DNA of 63,470 bases from Myxococcales bacterium (GCA_020431405.1 JAGQIK010000051.1:1-63470); one strand, 5' to 3'; counted from the stretch's first letter, positions 1 to 10,419 are shown. Numbers and translations are program-made. Notes: generated by a model from the sequence alone, not told the origin.

Positions 1-1284
<1,284 letters not shown>

Positions 1285-1288
<4 letters not shown>

Positions 1289-2004
1289 GCCGCGGCCTCG
1301 TCGTCTTTGGGGGCGCCGTCGGGCTCGCGCTCGTCGGCGATCACGCGCCCGTCCTCGAGCCGCACCACGCGGCGCGCGGCGCGCGAGACGCGCTCTTCGT
1401 GGGTCACGACGATCAACGTGATGCCGGACGCGTTGAGCTCGCCGAACATCTCGATGATCTGATGCCCGGTGTCGCTGTCGAGGTTGCCGGTGGGCTCGTC
1501 ACACAAGAGCAGCGGCGGCTCGCTCCACAGCGCGCGCGCGATGGCGACGCGCTGCTTCTGACCGCCGCTCAGGTTGGCGGCGAGATCGCCGGCACGATCG
1601 GCGAGGCCGACGCGCTCGAGCGCACGCAGCGCGCGCTGCTCCGCGTCCCGCTCGGCGCGCCGTGCGAAAGACGCGGGCAACGCGACGTTCTCGGCGAGGC
1701 TGAGGTGCTCGAGCAGATTGAACTGCTGGAAGATGAACCCGACCCGCTCGTTGCGAAACGCGCTCAGCGCGCGGTCGGAGAGCTTGCCCAGGTCCTCGCC
1801 GGCCACCACGGCGCGCCCTTCGAAGGCGCCGTCGAGCCCGCCGATGATGTTGAGCAGCGTCGACTTGCCGCTGCCGCTGGTGCCGACGATGGCGACGAGC
1901 TCGCCTTCGTCGATGGTCAGGTCGACCTCGTGCAGCACCTGCGTGCTGACGCGCCCCGAGCGGTAGTGCTTGCTGACCGCGCGGAGCTCGATGATCGGGC
2001 TCAT
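1285..2004 (-). CDS. ABC transporter ATP-binding protein, MacB/LolD family
   Basis: Cytoplasmic ATPase of 239 residues that powers the permease immediately downstream. Visible motifs are Walker A (GTSGSGKST), the Q-loop (FQQFNLL), the signature LSGGQKQRVAIARAL, Walker B (LLLCDEPTGNLDS) and the switch His (VVTHE). The LDS motif after Walker B and the short length are typical of LolD/MacB-type ATPases. The ATG start overlaps the stop of the upstream lipoprotein gene as ATGA, and its own stop overlaps the permease start as GTGA, so lipoprotein, ATPase and permease form one tightly coupled operon. Whether the permease carries the whole export path or needs an adaptor protein outside the window is unknown. 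Confidence 0.95.
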
Positions 2005-3662
2005 CGTGTCGAGTAGCGCAAGCCGGCGCGCAGCTCGCCGCGATCGGGGTCGACCTTGACGTCGATGTCGAGCTGCTTGTAGCTGCTCAGCAGGTGGCCG
2101 AGGGCGTCGAGCGGCGCATAGCGGCCATAGCGATAGTGGCGCCGATAGCGGCTGATGCGGCTGTAGCGCGAGATGCTGGGGCGCCGATTCTCGACGAGCT
2201 TGAGCGGCGCGCGCAGGTCGGCCACCCCGCTCGGCGTGGCGTGAAAGCTCAGCAGCGTGCGCGGGCCCTTGGACGCGCCTCCCAGCGGCGCGGCGAGCAG
2301 CGCCTGCATCAGGCCCTCGCCGGAGGTGAGCGCGATGCGCGTGGCGTCGGCGAAGACGCGCATGGTCTGGGCCACGTTGACGCTCGGGCTGAGCACCCTG
2401 ACCTGCTTGTTGGCGATGGTCTCCGGTTTTCCGGTGAGCGTCAGCGTGGCGGCGATTCGCTTGGAGTCGGCGTCGCTGGCGGGCGCGATCAGCGCCGCGC
2501 CCTCGATGTGCAGCGTACCCTGCCCGCGCTCGTCGGCTTTGAGCAGCGCCGCGGCGAGCCGGCCGGCCGAGTAGCGCAGCACCGGCATCGCGCTGAAGAG
2601 CGCCGGCAGGTAGCGCAGCTCGCGCGCGACCTCGAAGATCGGACCGCAGCGGCGGTTGCCGATGCGGCGCGAGAGCTGCGCGATGGCGTTGGCGTCGAAG
2701 GCGATCTGCAGCCGCAGCGGCGCCTTGTCGTGGATCGACGCGGGCAGCGCCGGCGCGCCGTCGGTCATCTTGACCAGCGCCGCGGCGGCCGACTTGCCCA
2801 GCTCTGCACGCAGCGCCACGTCGACGCGTGCCTTCTTGAACAGCGCGACCGCGCCGACGCGCGGCAGCTCGGAGAGCTCGGCGCGGTGCGCCTCGCAGCT
2901 CGAGGGCATGGCGCGGCCGAACGCCTTGGCCGCCTTCGAGAAGCGCGGCGGATCGAGATAGGCCGCCAGGTCGCGGCGCTTGCCGGCGCCTTCGAGCACC
3001 CAGGCCAGCGCGCGCGACCCGCTCAGCGAGCGCCCGCGCGGCAGCTTCGAGGCGATGGCGTCGAACCAGCTCGCCGTCGGCTTCCAGTCGCTCGACGACA
3101 CGCCGGCAGGACGCATCGAGATGTGCATCGCCAGGTAGCCGTCGAGCACGACCCACGAAAGACGCGCGCTGCTGTCGAGCGCTACCGAGGTGTGCGTGCG
3201 GCCTTTGACGCGGCGGATGAAGACCTTGAGCTTTGTGGTGCGCGCGGCGAGAAACTTCTCCAGCCGCTTCTTGCTTTTGATCGGCAGCAGCGCCGTCGGC
3301 TCGACGCCGACGGAGAAGAAGCCGACGCTCGCGTCGAGGTCGAAGCCGGCGTCGTCGAGCTCGCCGAGGTCGAGCGGGTTCCAGCCGAGCGAGCGCCTTA
3401 GCACGGCGTCGATGCGGTCGGGCGTGAGCGAGCGCTCGAGCACGCGCAGCGGACGCAGCGCGGCGCGCAGCCCGTCGACAAAGACGCTGAGGCTGCGCGC
3501 GAGGCCGGCATAGGTGACCTCGGCCGGCATGCGGTCGGCGACTCGGAAGGCCGAGATCACGCGCTCGGGCGGCGGCGGCGCGACGGTCGGCTTGTTGGGC
3601 TTGCTCGATGGACAGGCTGCAAGGACTGCGACCAGCGAGATCGGCAGCAGGCTTCTTCGCAT
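2001..3662 (-). CDS. Predicted lipoprotein encoded with an ABC exporter
   Basis: Protein of 553 residues of unknown function. It starts with a short signal sequence and a lipobox-like AVLAAC at about residue 16, followed by a Pro-rich linker (TVAPPPPERV), so it is probably an exported lipoprotein. The rest is a soluble alpha/beta region with many Lys/Arg-Ala segments and no motif I recognise. It is first in an operon with the MacB-like ATPase and permease (4-base overlaps), so a role as periplasmic or outer-membrane partner of that exporter is a reasonable inference. About 158 bases upstream, shared with the divergent gene at 3821, should hold the promoter. Confidence 0.8.
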   Translation of the reverse strand: MRRSLLPISLVAVLAACPSSKPNKPTVAPPPPERVISAFRVADRMPAEVTYAGLARSLSVFVDGLRAALRPLRVLERSLTPDRIDAVLRRSLGWNPLDLGELDDAGFDLDASVGFFSVGVEPTALLPIKSKKRLEKFLAARTTKLKVFIRRVKGRTHTSVALDSSARLSWVVLDGYLAMHISMRPAGVSSSDWKPTASWFDAIASKLPRGRSLSGSRALAWVLEGAGKRRDLAAYLDPPRFSKAAKAFGRAMPSSCEAHRAELSELPRVGAVALFKKARVDVALRAELGKSAAAALVKMTDGAPALPASIHDKAPLRLQIAFDANAIAQLSRRIGNRRCGPIFEVARELRYLPALFSAMPVLRYSAGRLAAALLKADERGQGTLHIEGAALIAPASDADSKRIAATLTLTGKPETIANKQVRVLSPSVNVAQTMRVFADATRIALTSGEGLMQALLAAPLGGASKGPRTLLSFHATPSGVADLRAPLKLVENRRPSISRYSRISRYRRHYRYGRYAPLDALGHLLSSYKQLDIDVKVDPDRGELRAGLRYSTR

Positions 3663-3820
3663 GGCTGCACGGTATCACCGAGGGCGCTCCATCGCCACGA
3701 CGGGCTCGTCCTGAAGCTCTGAAATGGCAAACCAATCCAGTCACTTGAGCCTTTTGCAGCAACCGCCGCGGGCGCGTCGCGATAAGGCGGGCGTCACGCA
3801 ACCAACTCAGGAGCCAAACC

Positions 3821-4249
3821 ATGAGCACGCCCCGCATCGGTCGCAGTCAGTCCCGCCTCACCATCGACACCACGCGCGTGCGCCAGACGCCGCGCATCCC
3901 CTCCACCTTCAAACAGGTGCTCGCCGGCGGCGCCCAGGTGCTCATCTCGGGTGCCGCGGCCGCGACGAAGGTCATCGGCCTGCCGAGCATGTCCGCCGCC
4001 ATCTCCAGCGCCCGACTGAGCCGCAACCTCGACCCCAGCGCGCCCGCACTCGGCGGCAGCGGCACCAGCGGCAGCACCAGCACCGACCCGATGAAGTCGC
4101 TGCTCGATCAGCACCAGAGCGACGAGCTCAAGCTGCTCAAGCTGCAGAGTGAAATCCAGGCGCACAACCGCCAGATCACGATGGTCTCCAACGTGATGAA
4201 GGCGCGCCACGACACGGCCAAGGCGGCCATCTCCAACATGCGCTCGTAG
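3821..4249 (+). CDS. Hypothetical small protein with helical C-terminus
   Basis: Protein of 142 residues preceded by a good ribosome binding site (CAGGAG, 9 bases before the ATG). The N-terminal half is basic and then Ala/Gly/Ser-rich, with a hydrophobic patch around residues 35-60. The C-terminal 50 residues form a predicted amphipathic helix ending SNVMKARHDTAKAAISNMR. That ending loosely resembles the C-terminal helix of type III secretion needle subunits of the PrgI type (SN..K...D...A.I.N.R), but no secretion apparatus gene is present in the window, so this is only a hint. It is followed 69 bases later by another small gene on the same strand. Confidence 0.65.
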   Translation: MSTPRIGRSQSRLTIDTTRVRQTPRIPSTFKQVLAGGAQVLISGAAAATKVIGLPSMSAAISSARLSRNLDPSAPALGGSGTSGSTSTDPMKSLLDQHQSDELKLLKLQSEIQAHNRQITMVSNVMKARHDTAKAAISNMRS

Positions 4250-4318
4250 CCCTGCATCTCGGCGAAAGCTCAGGCAGCGCGCCGAGATCAGTGGTACAAA
4301 AGCGAGGAGCGACTCGCG

Positions 4319-4696
4319 ATGACTATCGGCGGACCCAAAGGTCCAACTGGGCCCAAGCCTCCCCTCGCGCCGCCCGGCGCCGACAAGGCCGCGCGGCCAG
4401 ACAGCGCGCGAGGTAGCGACGCGCCGCGCTTCGCAGACGCGCTGCAAGGCGGCGCCCCGACAGCTCGCGCGGACCAGGCCAACGCCGGCGGCGCCGTCGA
4501 CGCGATCGCCGCCAAGCTCGACGCGGGCGAGCTGAACGCGCAGCAGGCCGCGCAGCTGCTCGTCGACGAGATCGTCGCCGCGCGCCCTGGCCTCGACGCC
4601 GCCGCTCAGAAGCGCCTGCGTGACGCGCTCGCCGCCCAGCTCGACGACGATCCGCAGCTCGCGGCGGCGCTGCGATCGCTCGGAGGTGGCGGTTGA
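4319..4696 (+). CDS. Hypothetical Ala/Pro-rich small protein
   Basis: Protein of 125 residues with no recognised family. Residues 1-50 are Pro/Gly/Ala-rich and probably disordered, and contain an RFADAL segment. Residues 55-120 are predicted helical and acidic (a LDAGELNAQQAAQLLVDEIV-type helix, then repeated LDAA/LRDALAAQL). A GAGGAG ribosome binding site precedes the ATG. Its stop overlaps the next start as TGATG, so it is translationally coupled to the PEGA-domain protein and likely belongs to one unit with the gene at 3821. No signal peptide or membrane segment is visible. Confidence 0.65.
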   Translation: MTIGGPKGPTGPKPPLAPPGADKAARPDSARGSDAPRFADALQGGAPTARADQANAGGAVDAIAAKLDAGELNAQQAAQLLVDEIVAARPGLDAAAQKRLRDALAAQLDDDPQLAAALRSLGGGG

Positions 4697-5991
4697 TGCG
4701 CGGCCGCTCGTCCTTGCCCGGCTGGCAGCGCGCGCTGGCGGCAGCGCTGGCGGCGCTGCTCGTGGCGCCGCTCTCGTCGACGGCCCGAGCGGCCGGCGGC
4801 GACGCGCCGACCCCCAAAACCACCGTGACGGCGTTCCTGCTGCCGGCGCGTGGCTTCTCGGCCAAGCTCGTCGCCAAGGTCACCACGCGCCTGCGCAAAG
4901 AGCTCAAAGGCAACAAGCGCCTCGAGGTCAAGGACTGGAACAAGCGCCTCGCCGAGTTCTCCGGCGAGGTGCCGAGCAACGCGCTCTCGGACGCGCGCAA
5001 GCTCTTTCGCGACGGGCTCAAAGCGCTCGGCGAGCAGAAGCCGCGCGACGCCATCGATCCGCTCAAGCGCTCCATCGAGCTGATGGAAAAACACGTCGCC
5101 TTCCTCAAGAAGCGCGAGCTCGCCGCGTCGCAGCTGGCGCTCGGCATCGCGCTCGGTCGCTCGCGCAAGCGACGCGCCGCGCGCGACATGTTCATCCGGC
5201 TGCTGACCTGGCGGCCACGCATGCGCTACAACACCAACCTCGGCGCCGACCTGCTGTCGCTGTTCGCCAAAGCCAAGCGTAGAGCGCGGCGCCTCAAGCG
5301 CGGCTCGATCGAGCTCAAGTCGGACCCGCCGGGCGCCAAGGCTTACGTCGACGGCCGCTTCATGGGCGTCACACCGACCGCCGCGTTCGGGCTCACCGAA
5401 GGCGACCACTACGCCACGTTCAAGAAGCCAGGCTACGTCAAGGCCGGCAAGATCATCACCGTCAGCGGCAGCCGCCAGCTCAGCACCGACATCGAGCTCA
5501 AGCGCAGCGAGAAGTTCCTGCTGCTCAAGCAGACGATGCTGCAGGTCAAAAAAGAGCTCGGCCGCGCCAAGGCCAGCGACGCGATGGTCGACCTCAAGAG
5601 CTTCCTCTTCGTCGACCAGGTGGTCTTCGCGGTGATGGGCTACGCCGGGCCCGGCAAGCTCAGCTTTCAGGCCTACCTCTACGACCTGCGCTCGCGGCTG
5701 CGGCTCAGCCAGACCTCGATCGTCATCGACGAAAACGACCTCGGCAAGCTCGGCGAGCTCTCGCGCATGCTGTATCTCAACGTGCGCTACGACGGCACCA
5801 TCGAGGCGCCGCCGCCGCCCCCGCCGCCGAAGGAAAAGAAGCGGCGCGCGTTCTACGCGACGTGGTGGTTCTGGACGGCTGTGGCAGCCGGCGCCGCAGC
5901 GATCACGCTCACCGCCGTGTTCTTCCCGCGCGACGAGAGCTGCCAGGGCAACACGGCGGCGAGCAACCGCTGCGTCGGCATCAGCAACTAG
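4696..5991 (+). CDS. PEGA-domain protein with signal peptide and C-terminal membrane helix
   Basis: Protein of 431 residues. The N-terminus has a signal sequence (ALAAALAALLVAPL, ending near ARA). Residues 35-200 are helical and TPR-like (LFRDGLKALGEQKPRDAIDPLKRSIEL). Residues 210-270 carry a PEGA domain (GSIELKSDPPGAKAYVDG, MGVTP, GDHYATFKKPGY), a fold common in surface and periplasmic proteins of myxobacteria. A Pro-rich stretch (about residues 375-382) leads to a membrane helix (WWFWTAVAAGAAAITLTAVFF). The ATG at 4696 is preferred over a TTG one codon earlier because it follows GGAGG at a normal distance and overlaps the previous stop. Its function in the envelope is unknown. Confidence 0.85.
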   Translation: MRGRSSLPGWQRALAAALAALLVAPLSSTARAAGGDAPTPKTTVTAFLLPARGFSAKLVAKVTTRLRKELKGNKRLEVKDWNKRLAEFSGEVPSNALSDARKLFRDGLKALGEQKPRDAIDPLKRSIELMEKHVAFLKKRELAASQLALGIALGRSRKRRAARDMFIRLLTWRPRMRYNTNLGADLLSLFAKAKRRARRLKRGSIELKSDPPGAKAYVDGRFMGVTPTAAFGLTEGDHYATFKKPGYVKAGKIITVSGSRQLSTDIELKRSEKFLLLKQTMLQVKKELGRAKASDAMVDLKSFLFVDQVVFAVMGYAGPGKLSFQAYLYDLRSRLRLSQTSIVIDENDLGKLGELSRMLYLNVRYDGTIEAPPPPPPPKEKKRRAFYATWWFWTAVAAGAAAITLTAVFFPRDESCQGNTAASNRCVGISN

Positions 5992-6017
5992 GCTAAGCGC
6001 CCACGAGCGGCCGCGAC

Positions 6018-6467
6018 CTAGAGGAAGCGGTAGACGATGACGCCCGTGTCGGGGCGGTTGCCGATGTCGACGTGGCCGTCGTGCATCATCTTGTCGAGGG
6101 CGGCCTCGACCTCGTCGAAGCTGCGCCCGGTGGCCAGGGCGCCCTCGGCGACCGTGACCTCGCCACCGCGCTGCGCGGCGATGCGCGCCAGCTGGACGTC
6201 GAGCGTCTCGGGTACGTAGGCCGGCAGGTAGCCCGCCGGGCCGCTGCCGGACTCGAGCGTCAGCTGCACGCGCGCGACCTTGACGGCGTCGACGATGGAG
6301 ATGATCCACGGGACGATCAGGAACGCGAAGATGTGAAAGGCGATCGCCTTGCCCCACTGGCGGTTGTAGGCCTGGCCGAGGCCGGGCACGAATGCGCTGA
6401 GCAGGCCAGCGATGAGGGGACTACGCTCGGTCGGGGTGGGAAGCGCGTAAGCGAGATCTCTCGACAT
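6018..6467 (-). CDS. Small membrane protein with TM2-like hairpin and C-terminal helical domain
   Basis: Protein of 149 residues. The ATG at 6467 is chosen because AAAGGA lies just upstream; a longer reading frame to 6545 has no such site. Residues 20-60 hold a membrane hairpin with the motif SAFVPGLGQAYNRQ, typical of TM2 and related small membrane domains. The C-terminal 60 residues look like a small winged-helix or SHOCT-like module (VAEGALATGRSFDEVEAALDKM). No enzymatic motif is present. It is convergent with the PEGA gene (26 bases between stops) and divergent from the gene at 6660. Confidence 0.75.
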   Translation of the reverse strand: MSRDLAYALPTPTERSPLIAGLLSAFVPGLGQAYNRQWGKAIAFHIFAFLIVPWIISIVDAVKVARVQLTLESGSGPAGYLPAYVPETLDVQLARIAAQRGGEVTVAEGALATGRSFDEVEAALDKMMHDGHVDIGNRPDTGVIVYRFL

Positions 6468-6563
6468 GTTGGATTCCTTTGTCTGGGCCGCGATCCCCCA
6501 TTGCAGCCCGCAGACCAAGATGACAGCGTCGGAATCACTCGACAAAACGGAGTCCGCTGGCCA

Positions 6564-6591
6564 AATTCGCCAACGCGCATGTGCGCGAATT
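6564..6591. promoter_or_regulatory. Nested inverted repeat in a divergent promoter region
   Basis: The 192 bases between the divergent starts at 6467 and 6660 contain AATTCGC (6564-6570) paired with GCGAATT (6585-6591), and inside it CGCGCA paired with TGCGCG around a TG centre (6574-6587). The position suits an operator for one or both genes. No T-run follows, so it does not look like a terminator. The rest of the gap shows two strong Shine-Dalgarno-like sites (AAGGAG and AGGAGG) just before the plus-strand gene. Confidence 0.35.
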
Positions 6592-6659
6592 CCCCGCGGC
6601 TCGCGTGGACACGGCCATATCCTTTGTTGTAAAGGAGTTACAGGAGGTCGCAGTCAACG

Positions 6660-6998
6660 ATGCAACCCGCTCTGGACGCTCGGGCCGCCCTCGGCGAGCT
6701 CGAGCAACTCGCCGAGAAGCTCGATGTCGAGCTGATGTATGACCACTTCACCGGTGATGGTGCGCGCACCGGTGGGCTGTGCAAGGTCAAGGGTCGTTGG
6801 CGCATCATCGTCGAGCGGCGGGCCTCGCCCAGCGAGCGCGTGTCCGTGCTGGCCCGCGGGCTGGCGCGCGTGGCGCCCGAAGAGATCGAGGTCTCGCAGG
6901 ACGTTCAGGTGCTGATCGACACGCACCGCCCCAAGAAGCCACAGAGCAAGGTCGCCGCCGCGGCGGCGCCGGCGGCCGGTCCGCAGGCTGGCTCCTAG
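6660..6998 (+). CDS. Conserved-looking hypothetical protein
   Basis: Protein of 112 residues with no signal peptide or membrane segment. The core (residues 5-85) alternates helices and strands (LGELEQLAEKLDVELMYDHF, GGLCKVKGRWRIIVERRASPSERVSVLARGL), followed by a Lys/Ala/Pro-rich tail. The phrase 'CKVKGRWRIIVERRA' followed by 'SERVSVLARGL' looks like a compact folded domain rather than random sequence, but I do not recognise the family. AGGAGG lies 12 bases upstream of the ATG. It is convergent with the sensor kinase gene at 7013, with only 14 bases between stops. Confidence 0.7.
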   Translation: MQPALDARAALGELEQLAEKLDVELMYDHFTGDGARTGGLCKVKGRWRIIVERRASPSERVSVLARGLARVAPEEIEVSQDVQVLIDTHRPKKPQSKVAAAAAPAAGPQAGS

Positions 6999-7012
6999 CC
7001 CATACGCCTGAG

Positions 7013-9028
7013 CTACTTCACAGGCGGGGTCTTGGCGCTGCTGGCTAGCTCCTGCTGTACGGCGTACTCGCCGGAGTCCTGGGTCGACTTGTCGAGGTCC
7101 AGGATCTGGGTTCCGCCGACATAGGTCTTGGTCTCGTAGCGCGTGATCTTGCCGATCTTGCGCACGATGTCGGCCATGCGCTGCGCCTCGCCCATGATCG
7201 TGTCGATGGCGCGCGCGTTGGCTTCGTCCTGGTCGAGACGCTTCTTGAGCAGCTCCGCGTAGCCCATCACCGACGTCAGCGGCTGGTTGAGCTCGTGGGC
7301 GGTGGTGCCCGCCAGCTCCGCGATGAGCGCCTGCTTCTCGGTCTCGATCAGCTTCTCCTGCGCCTGGGTCAGGCGTCGCTCCATACGCAGGCGCTCGCGC
7401 AGGTCGCTGATAATGCCGACGGTGCCCACCTCCACGCCGCCCTCGTAGATCACGCTCGCCGAGAGGCTGACCGGGATGTGCTCGCCGTCTTTGGCGAGGA
7501 TCTCTTTGCGGCTCATCTCGAGCCGCCCCACTCCGCCGTCGGAGCTGGCGTGCAGCTGCTCGATGATGCGGTCGGCTACGCCGGGCGGATAGAGCTGCTC
7601 GAGCGTCATGTGGCGCACGACCTCGTCCTCGCGCCAGCCCGTGATGCGCTCGGCGCCCTGGTTGAAGAGGATGATCGCGCCGTCCATGTCGGTGGCGATG
7701 ATGCCGTCGACGGTGCTGTCGATGAGGCGCTCGAGGAACTCCTTGGTGGCGCGCAGCTCGTCGGCAAGCGCGCGCGCTTCGGTGACGTCACGGAAGCTGA
7801 CGACCATCGCCTCCTGCTCGTCGAGCACGGCGCTCGGCGCGATGCTGACGAGGATCGGATCACCGCTGGTGGTGATCAGACCGACGTCGAAGTTCGGCGT
7901 GGCCGTGCCGGCGCGAACCTCGTCGAGAAAGTCGATCAGGCGCTTGCGGTCGCTGTCGACCACCAGCGCGCTGAGCGGCGTGCCCACCAGGCCGCTGCGT
8001 GAATAGCCCGTGATCTGCTCGCCCGACGGGTTGAGGTAGAGCACCTTGTCTTCTTCGTCGAGCACCACGATGCCGTCGAAGGCGCGCTGGAAGAAGTCCT
8101 CGTAGTGGCGCAGGACGTCCGGGCGCTCGACCTCGGCGAGCGCGACGCGGCGTGTGGTCTCCTTGAGCGAGGCGTAGAGCGCGGAGGCATAGAGGCGCGG
8201 CGCCAGCAGCGTGGCGAACTGGCGCGCGAAGTCGCGCGTGGGGCGGTCGACGCGCTGGCCGACCGCGAAGTGAAGCTCGACCACGCCGAACACGGCCCCA
8301 TCGGCGATCACCGGAAAGAGCATGATCTGCTTGCGCTCGGTGCCTTCTTGCGGCTCGTAGGGCGCCACGCGCGCGGCCACGCTCGTCTCGGCGACCACCA
8401 CCTCGCGCTCGCCGGCCTTGAGCTGGGCGATCTCGGGGTAGGCCGATGCAGGTGCCGGGATCTTGACCGCCGTGGGGTCGTCCGCGGTGCCGATGAAATA
8501 GAGAAGGTCGCGCGCCTGCGGCGGCCAGGCGAGCGTGAGCACGCGCTCGCAGTGGCAGCGCTCGCCGAGCTTGGTGAGCGCCTCGTGCAGCGCGTCCTCG
8601 AAATCGACGTTGCCGTCGAGACCGAGCGCCAGCTCGGTGAGGGTCTCGGCGCTGCTGCGGCGGATCAGCGCTTCGGCGCGTGCGACGGTGCGCCGAGCCA
8701 GCTCGTCGATGCGGTCGCACAGCTGCGGCGCGCCCTGCGGCCACGGCAGCGCGTCGTCGAAGCGCGCGCGCGACTCGAGCAGCGACTCCACCGAGCCGTC
8801 GCAGAGCGCGAGCGTGGCCGGCTTGCTGTCGGCGTCGCCGGTGGAGAGGTCGATCTTGGCCAGCACGTCTGGGCGCGCGATCAGCACCGAGCGCGACAGC
8901 GAGCGCGGGTCCGGCTGTGCGAGGCTCTCGATGCGCTGGAAGTTGCGGCCGGACTTGCGCAGCGCCTCGCACACGTCGGCCAGCTGCTCGTCTCGGTCGA
9001 GGACGAAGATGGCCGTTGTGTGTGGCAT
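7013..9028 (-). CDS. GAF/PAS/PAS sensor protein with HisKA domain but no HATPase domain
   Basis: Protein of 671 residues, cytoplasmic. Order of parts: an N-terminal receiver-like or unknown segment (about 1-125), a GAF domain (about 150-300, with GVVELHFAVGQ), a first PAS domain (about 330-440, FDGIVVLDEEDKVLYLNPSG), a second PAS domain (about 445-565, VDGIIATDMDGAIILFNQGAERITGW) and a HisKA dimerisation helix with the phospho-acceptor motif TTAHELNQPLTSVMGYAELL at about residue 590. The protein then ends about 80 residues later with no N, G1 or G2 box, so it cannot bind ATP by itself. The stop is clean, and the neighbouring gene follows in another orientation, so no missing half is nearby. 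It may need a partner kinase or act as a phosphotransfer or scaffold protein. Confidence 0.85.
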   Translation of the reverse strand: MPHTTAIFVLDRDEQLADVCEALRKSGRNFQRIESLAQPDPRSLSRSVLIARPDVLAKIDLSTGDADSKPATLALCDGSVESLLESRARFDDALPWPQGAPQLCDRIDELARRTVARAEALIRRSSAETLTELALGLDGNVDFEDALHEALTKLGERCHCERVLTLAWPPQARDLLYFIGTADDPTAVKIPAPASAYPEIAQLKAGEREVVVAETSVAARVAPYEPQEGTERKQIMLFPVIADGAVFGVVELHFAVGQRVDRPTRDFARQFATLLAPRLYASALYASLKETTRRVALAEVERPDVLRHYEDFFQRAFDGIVVLDEEDKVLYLNPSGEQITGYSRSGLVGTPLSALVVDSDRKRLIDFLDEVRAGTATPNFDVGLITTSGDPILVSIAPSAVLDEQEAMVVSFRDVTEARALADELRATKEFLERLIDSTVDGIIATDMDGAIILFNQGAERITGWREDEVVRHMTLEQLYPPGVADRIIEQLHASSDGGVGRLEMSRKEILAKDGEHIPVSLSASVIYEGGVEVGTVGIISDLRERLRMERRLTQAQEKLIETEKQALIAELAGTTAHELNQPLTSVMGYAELLKKRLDQDEANARAIDTIMGEAQRMADIVRKIGKITRYETKTYVGGTQILDLDKSTQDSGEYAVQQELASSAKTPPVK

Positions 9029-9069
9029 AGAAGGCGTGGGCTGGCACGCGGCGGACGCGCAGCCTCTGG

Positions 9070-10419
9070 TCAAGCTTCGCCTTCTAGCTGCTGTGATGCA
9101 AGCGTACCGTGCGCGCGCAGCGCTGCGGCGTAGACCACCTTGAGCGGCACGCCGGCCGCGCGCGCGGCGGCGGCGCAGCTGTCGTGCTCGGGCGCCACGT
9201 TGAGAAGCTCGTCGCCGCTGTAGGCCTCCTTGAGCACCAGCGCCCCGAATGGCGTTTCGACCTCGCACGTGCGCCGCTCGAGCACGCGGCGCTCGGCGCG
9301 CCGATAGCGCACGCCGATGGTGCTCGACTCGCGAAAGAGCAGCGAGACGAGCTCGTCGCGGCGCGAGGGCTCGACCATCACGCCGATGCTCAGCGCGGGG
9401 CGGCCTTTCTTCATCACGATCGGCGTGGCCCAGGCGTCGCGCGCACCCGACTCGAGCAGACGGGCGAGCACGTGGGCGACCAGCTCCGGCGTCATATCGT
9501 CGACGTTGGCTTCGACGATGTCGACCTGGTCGGCGCTGCCCAGCGCGCGCGCGGCTGCCTGCGTGTCGAGCACGATCAAGCGCAGGTGGTTGGGGCGGTC
9601 GGCGAGGCTGCGATCGCCGGCGCCGAAGCCGCTGGCCAGCACGCGGCCGCGCGGCAGCTCGCCGAAGGCCGGCGCGAGCTCGGCGACGATCGTGGCGCCG
9701 GTGGGCGTGGTCAGCTCCATCGCCACGCCGCCGTCCTCGACCTCGCAGCCCTCGAGGATCGCCAGAGACGCGGGAGCCGGCACCGGCATGCGCCCGTGGG
9801 CGCAGCGCGTGGTGCCGTGCCCTAGCGGTATGGTGCGCGAGCTGACCGAGCGCGGCGCGAGGTAGTCGATGCAGATCGCGGCGCCGACGATGTCGACGAT
9901 GGAGTCGATGGCGCCGACCTCGTGAAACGCCACACGCTCGACGTCCATGTCGTGCATGCGGGCCTCGGCGACGGCCACGCGGTGGAACATGGAGAGCGCG
10001 CGCTGCTTGACGGCGTCGGAGAGCGACGACGACGCGATCATCGCGCGGATGTCCGAGTAGTGGCGGTGGTCGTGGTCGTGGTGGTCGTGGTGGTCGTGGT
10101 GGTCGTGGTGGTCGTGGTGGTCGTGGTGGTCGTGGTGGTCGTGGTGGTCGTGGTGGTCGTGGTGGTCGTGGTGGTCGTGGTGATCGTGGTGGTCGTGGTG
10201 ATCGTGACCTTCGACGATGACCTTCACGTCGCAACCGGAGATGCTCATGTGGGACTTGCGGGCGACGGTGAGCTCGTAGCCGTCGAGGTCGAGCTGCGCG
10301 AGGCCGTCGCGCAGGCGCTGCTCTGGCACACCCAAGTCGAGCATGGCGCCGAGGAACATGTCGCCGGCGACGCCGGCGAAGCAGTCGAGGTGCAGGTGCT
10401 TGCCGCGGATCTCAGTCAT
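9070..10419 (-). CDS. larC: Nickel-pincer cofactor biosynthesis protein LarC
   Basis: LarC inserts nickel into the pincer cofactor of lactate racemase and related enzymes, using CTP as cosubstrate. The 449-residue protein has the LarC N-terminus ([21 protein letters not shown]), the central [17 protein letters not shown] motif and the C-terminal domain ([31 protein letters not shown]). Both halves are in one frame, unlike species in which LarC is made by frameshifting. Residues about 70-120 are an unusually long Asp/His tract encoded by 9-base repeats; His-rich insertions are known in nickel-handling proteins and probably bind metal. LarB, LarE and the racemase are not in the window. Confidence 0.93.
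   Translation of the reverse strand: MTEIRGKHLHLDCFAGVAGDMFLGAMLDLGVPEQRLRDGLAQLDLDGYELTVARKSHMSISGCDVKVIVEGHDHHDHHDHHDHHDHHDHHDHHDHHDHHDHHDHHDHHDHHDHHDHDHRHYSDIRAMIASSSLSDAVKQRALSMFHRVAVAEARMHDMDVERVAFHEVGAIDSIVDIVGAAICIDYLAPRSVSSRTIPLGHGTTRCAHGRMPVPAPASLAILEGCEVEDGGVAMELTTPTGATIVAELAPAFGELPRGRVLASGFGAGDRSLADRPNHLRLIVLDTQAAARALGSADQVDIVEANVDDMTPELVAHVLARLLESGARDAWATPIVMKKGRPALSIGVMVEPSRRDELVSLLFRESSTIGVRYRRAERRVLERRTCEVETPFGALVLKEAYSGDELLNVAPEHDSCAAAARAAGVPLKVVYAAALRAHGTLASQQLEGEA
10066..10206. repeat. 9-bp tandem repeat (GTGGTCGTG) coding the LarC His/Asp tract
   Basis: About fourteen near-perfect copies of the 9-mer GTGGTCGTG, reading as repeated HDH on the minus strand. Two copies near 10182 and 10200 carry a GTC to ATC change that is silent in the protein (Asp codon GAC to GAT). 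The repeat keeps frame, so copy-number change would lengthen or shorten the tract without breaking larC. Confidence 0.95.

Noticed and set aside
10066-10206. Possible CRISPR array
   Set aside because: Repeats are contiguous 9-mers with no spacers, and they code the His/Asp tract of LarC.
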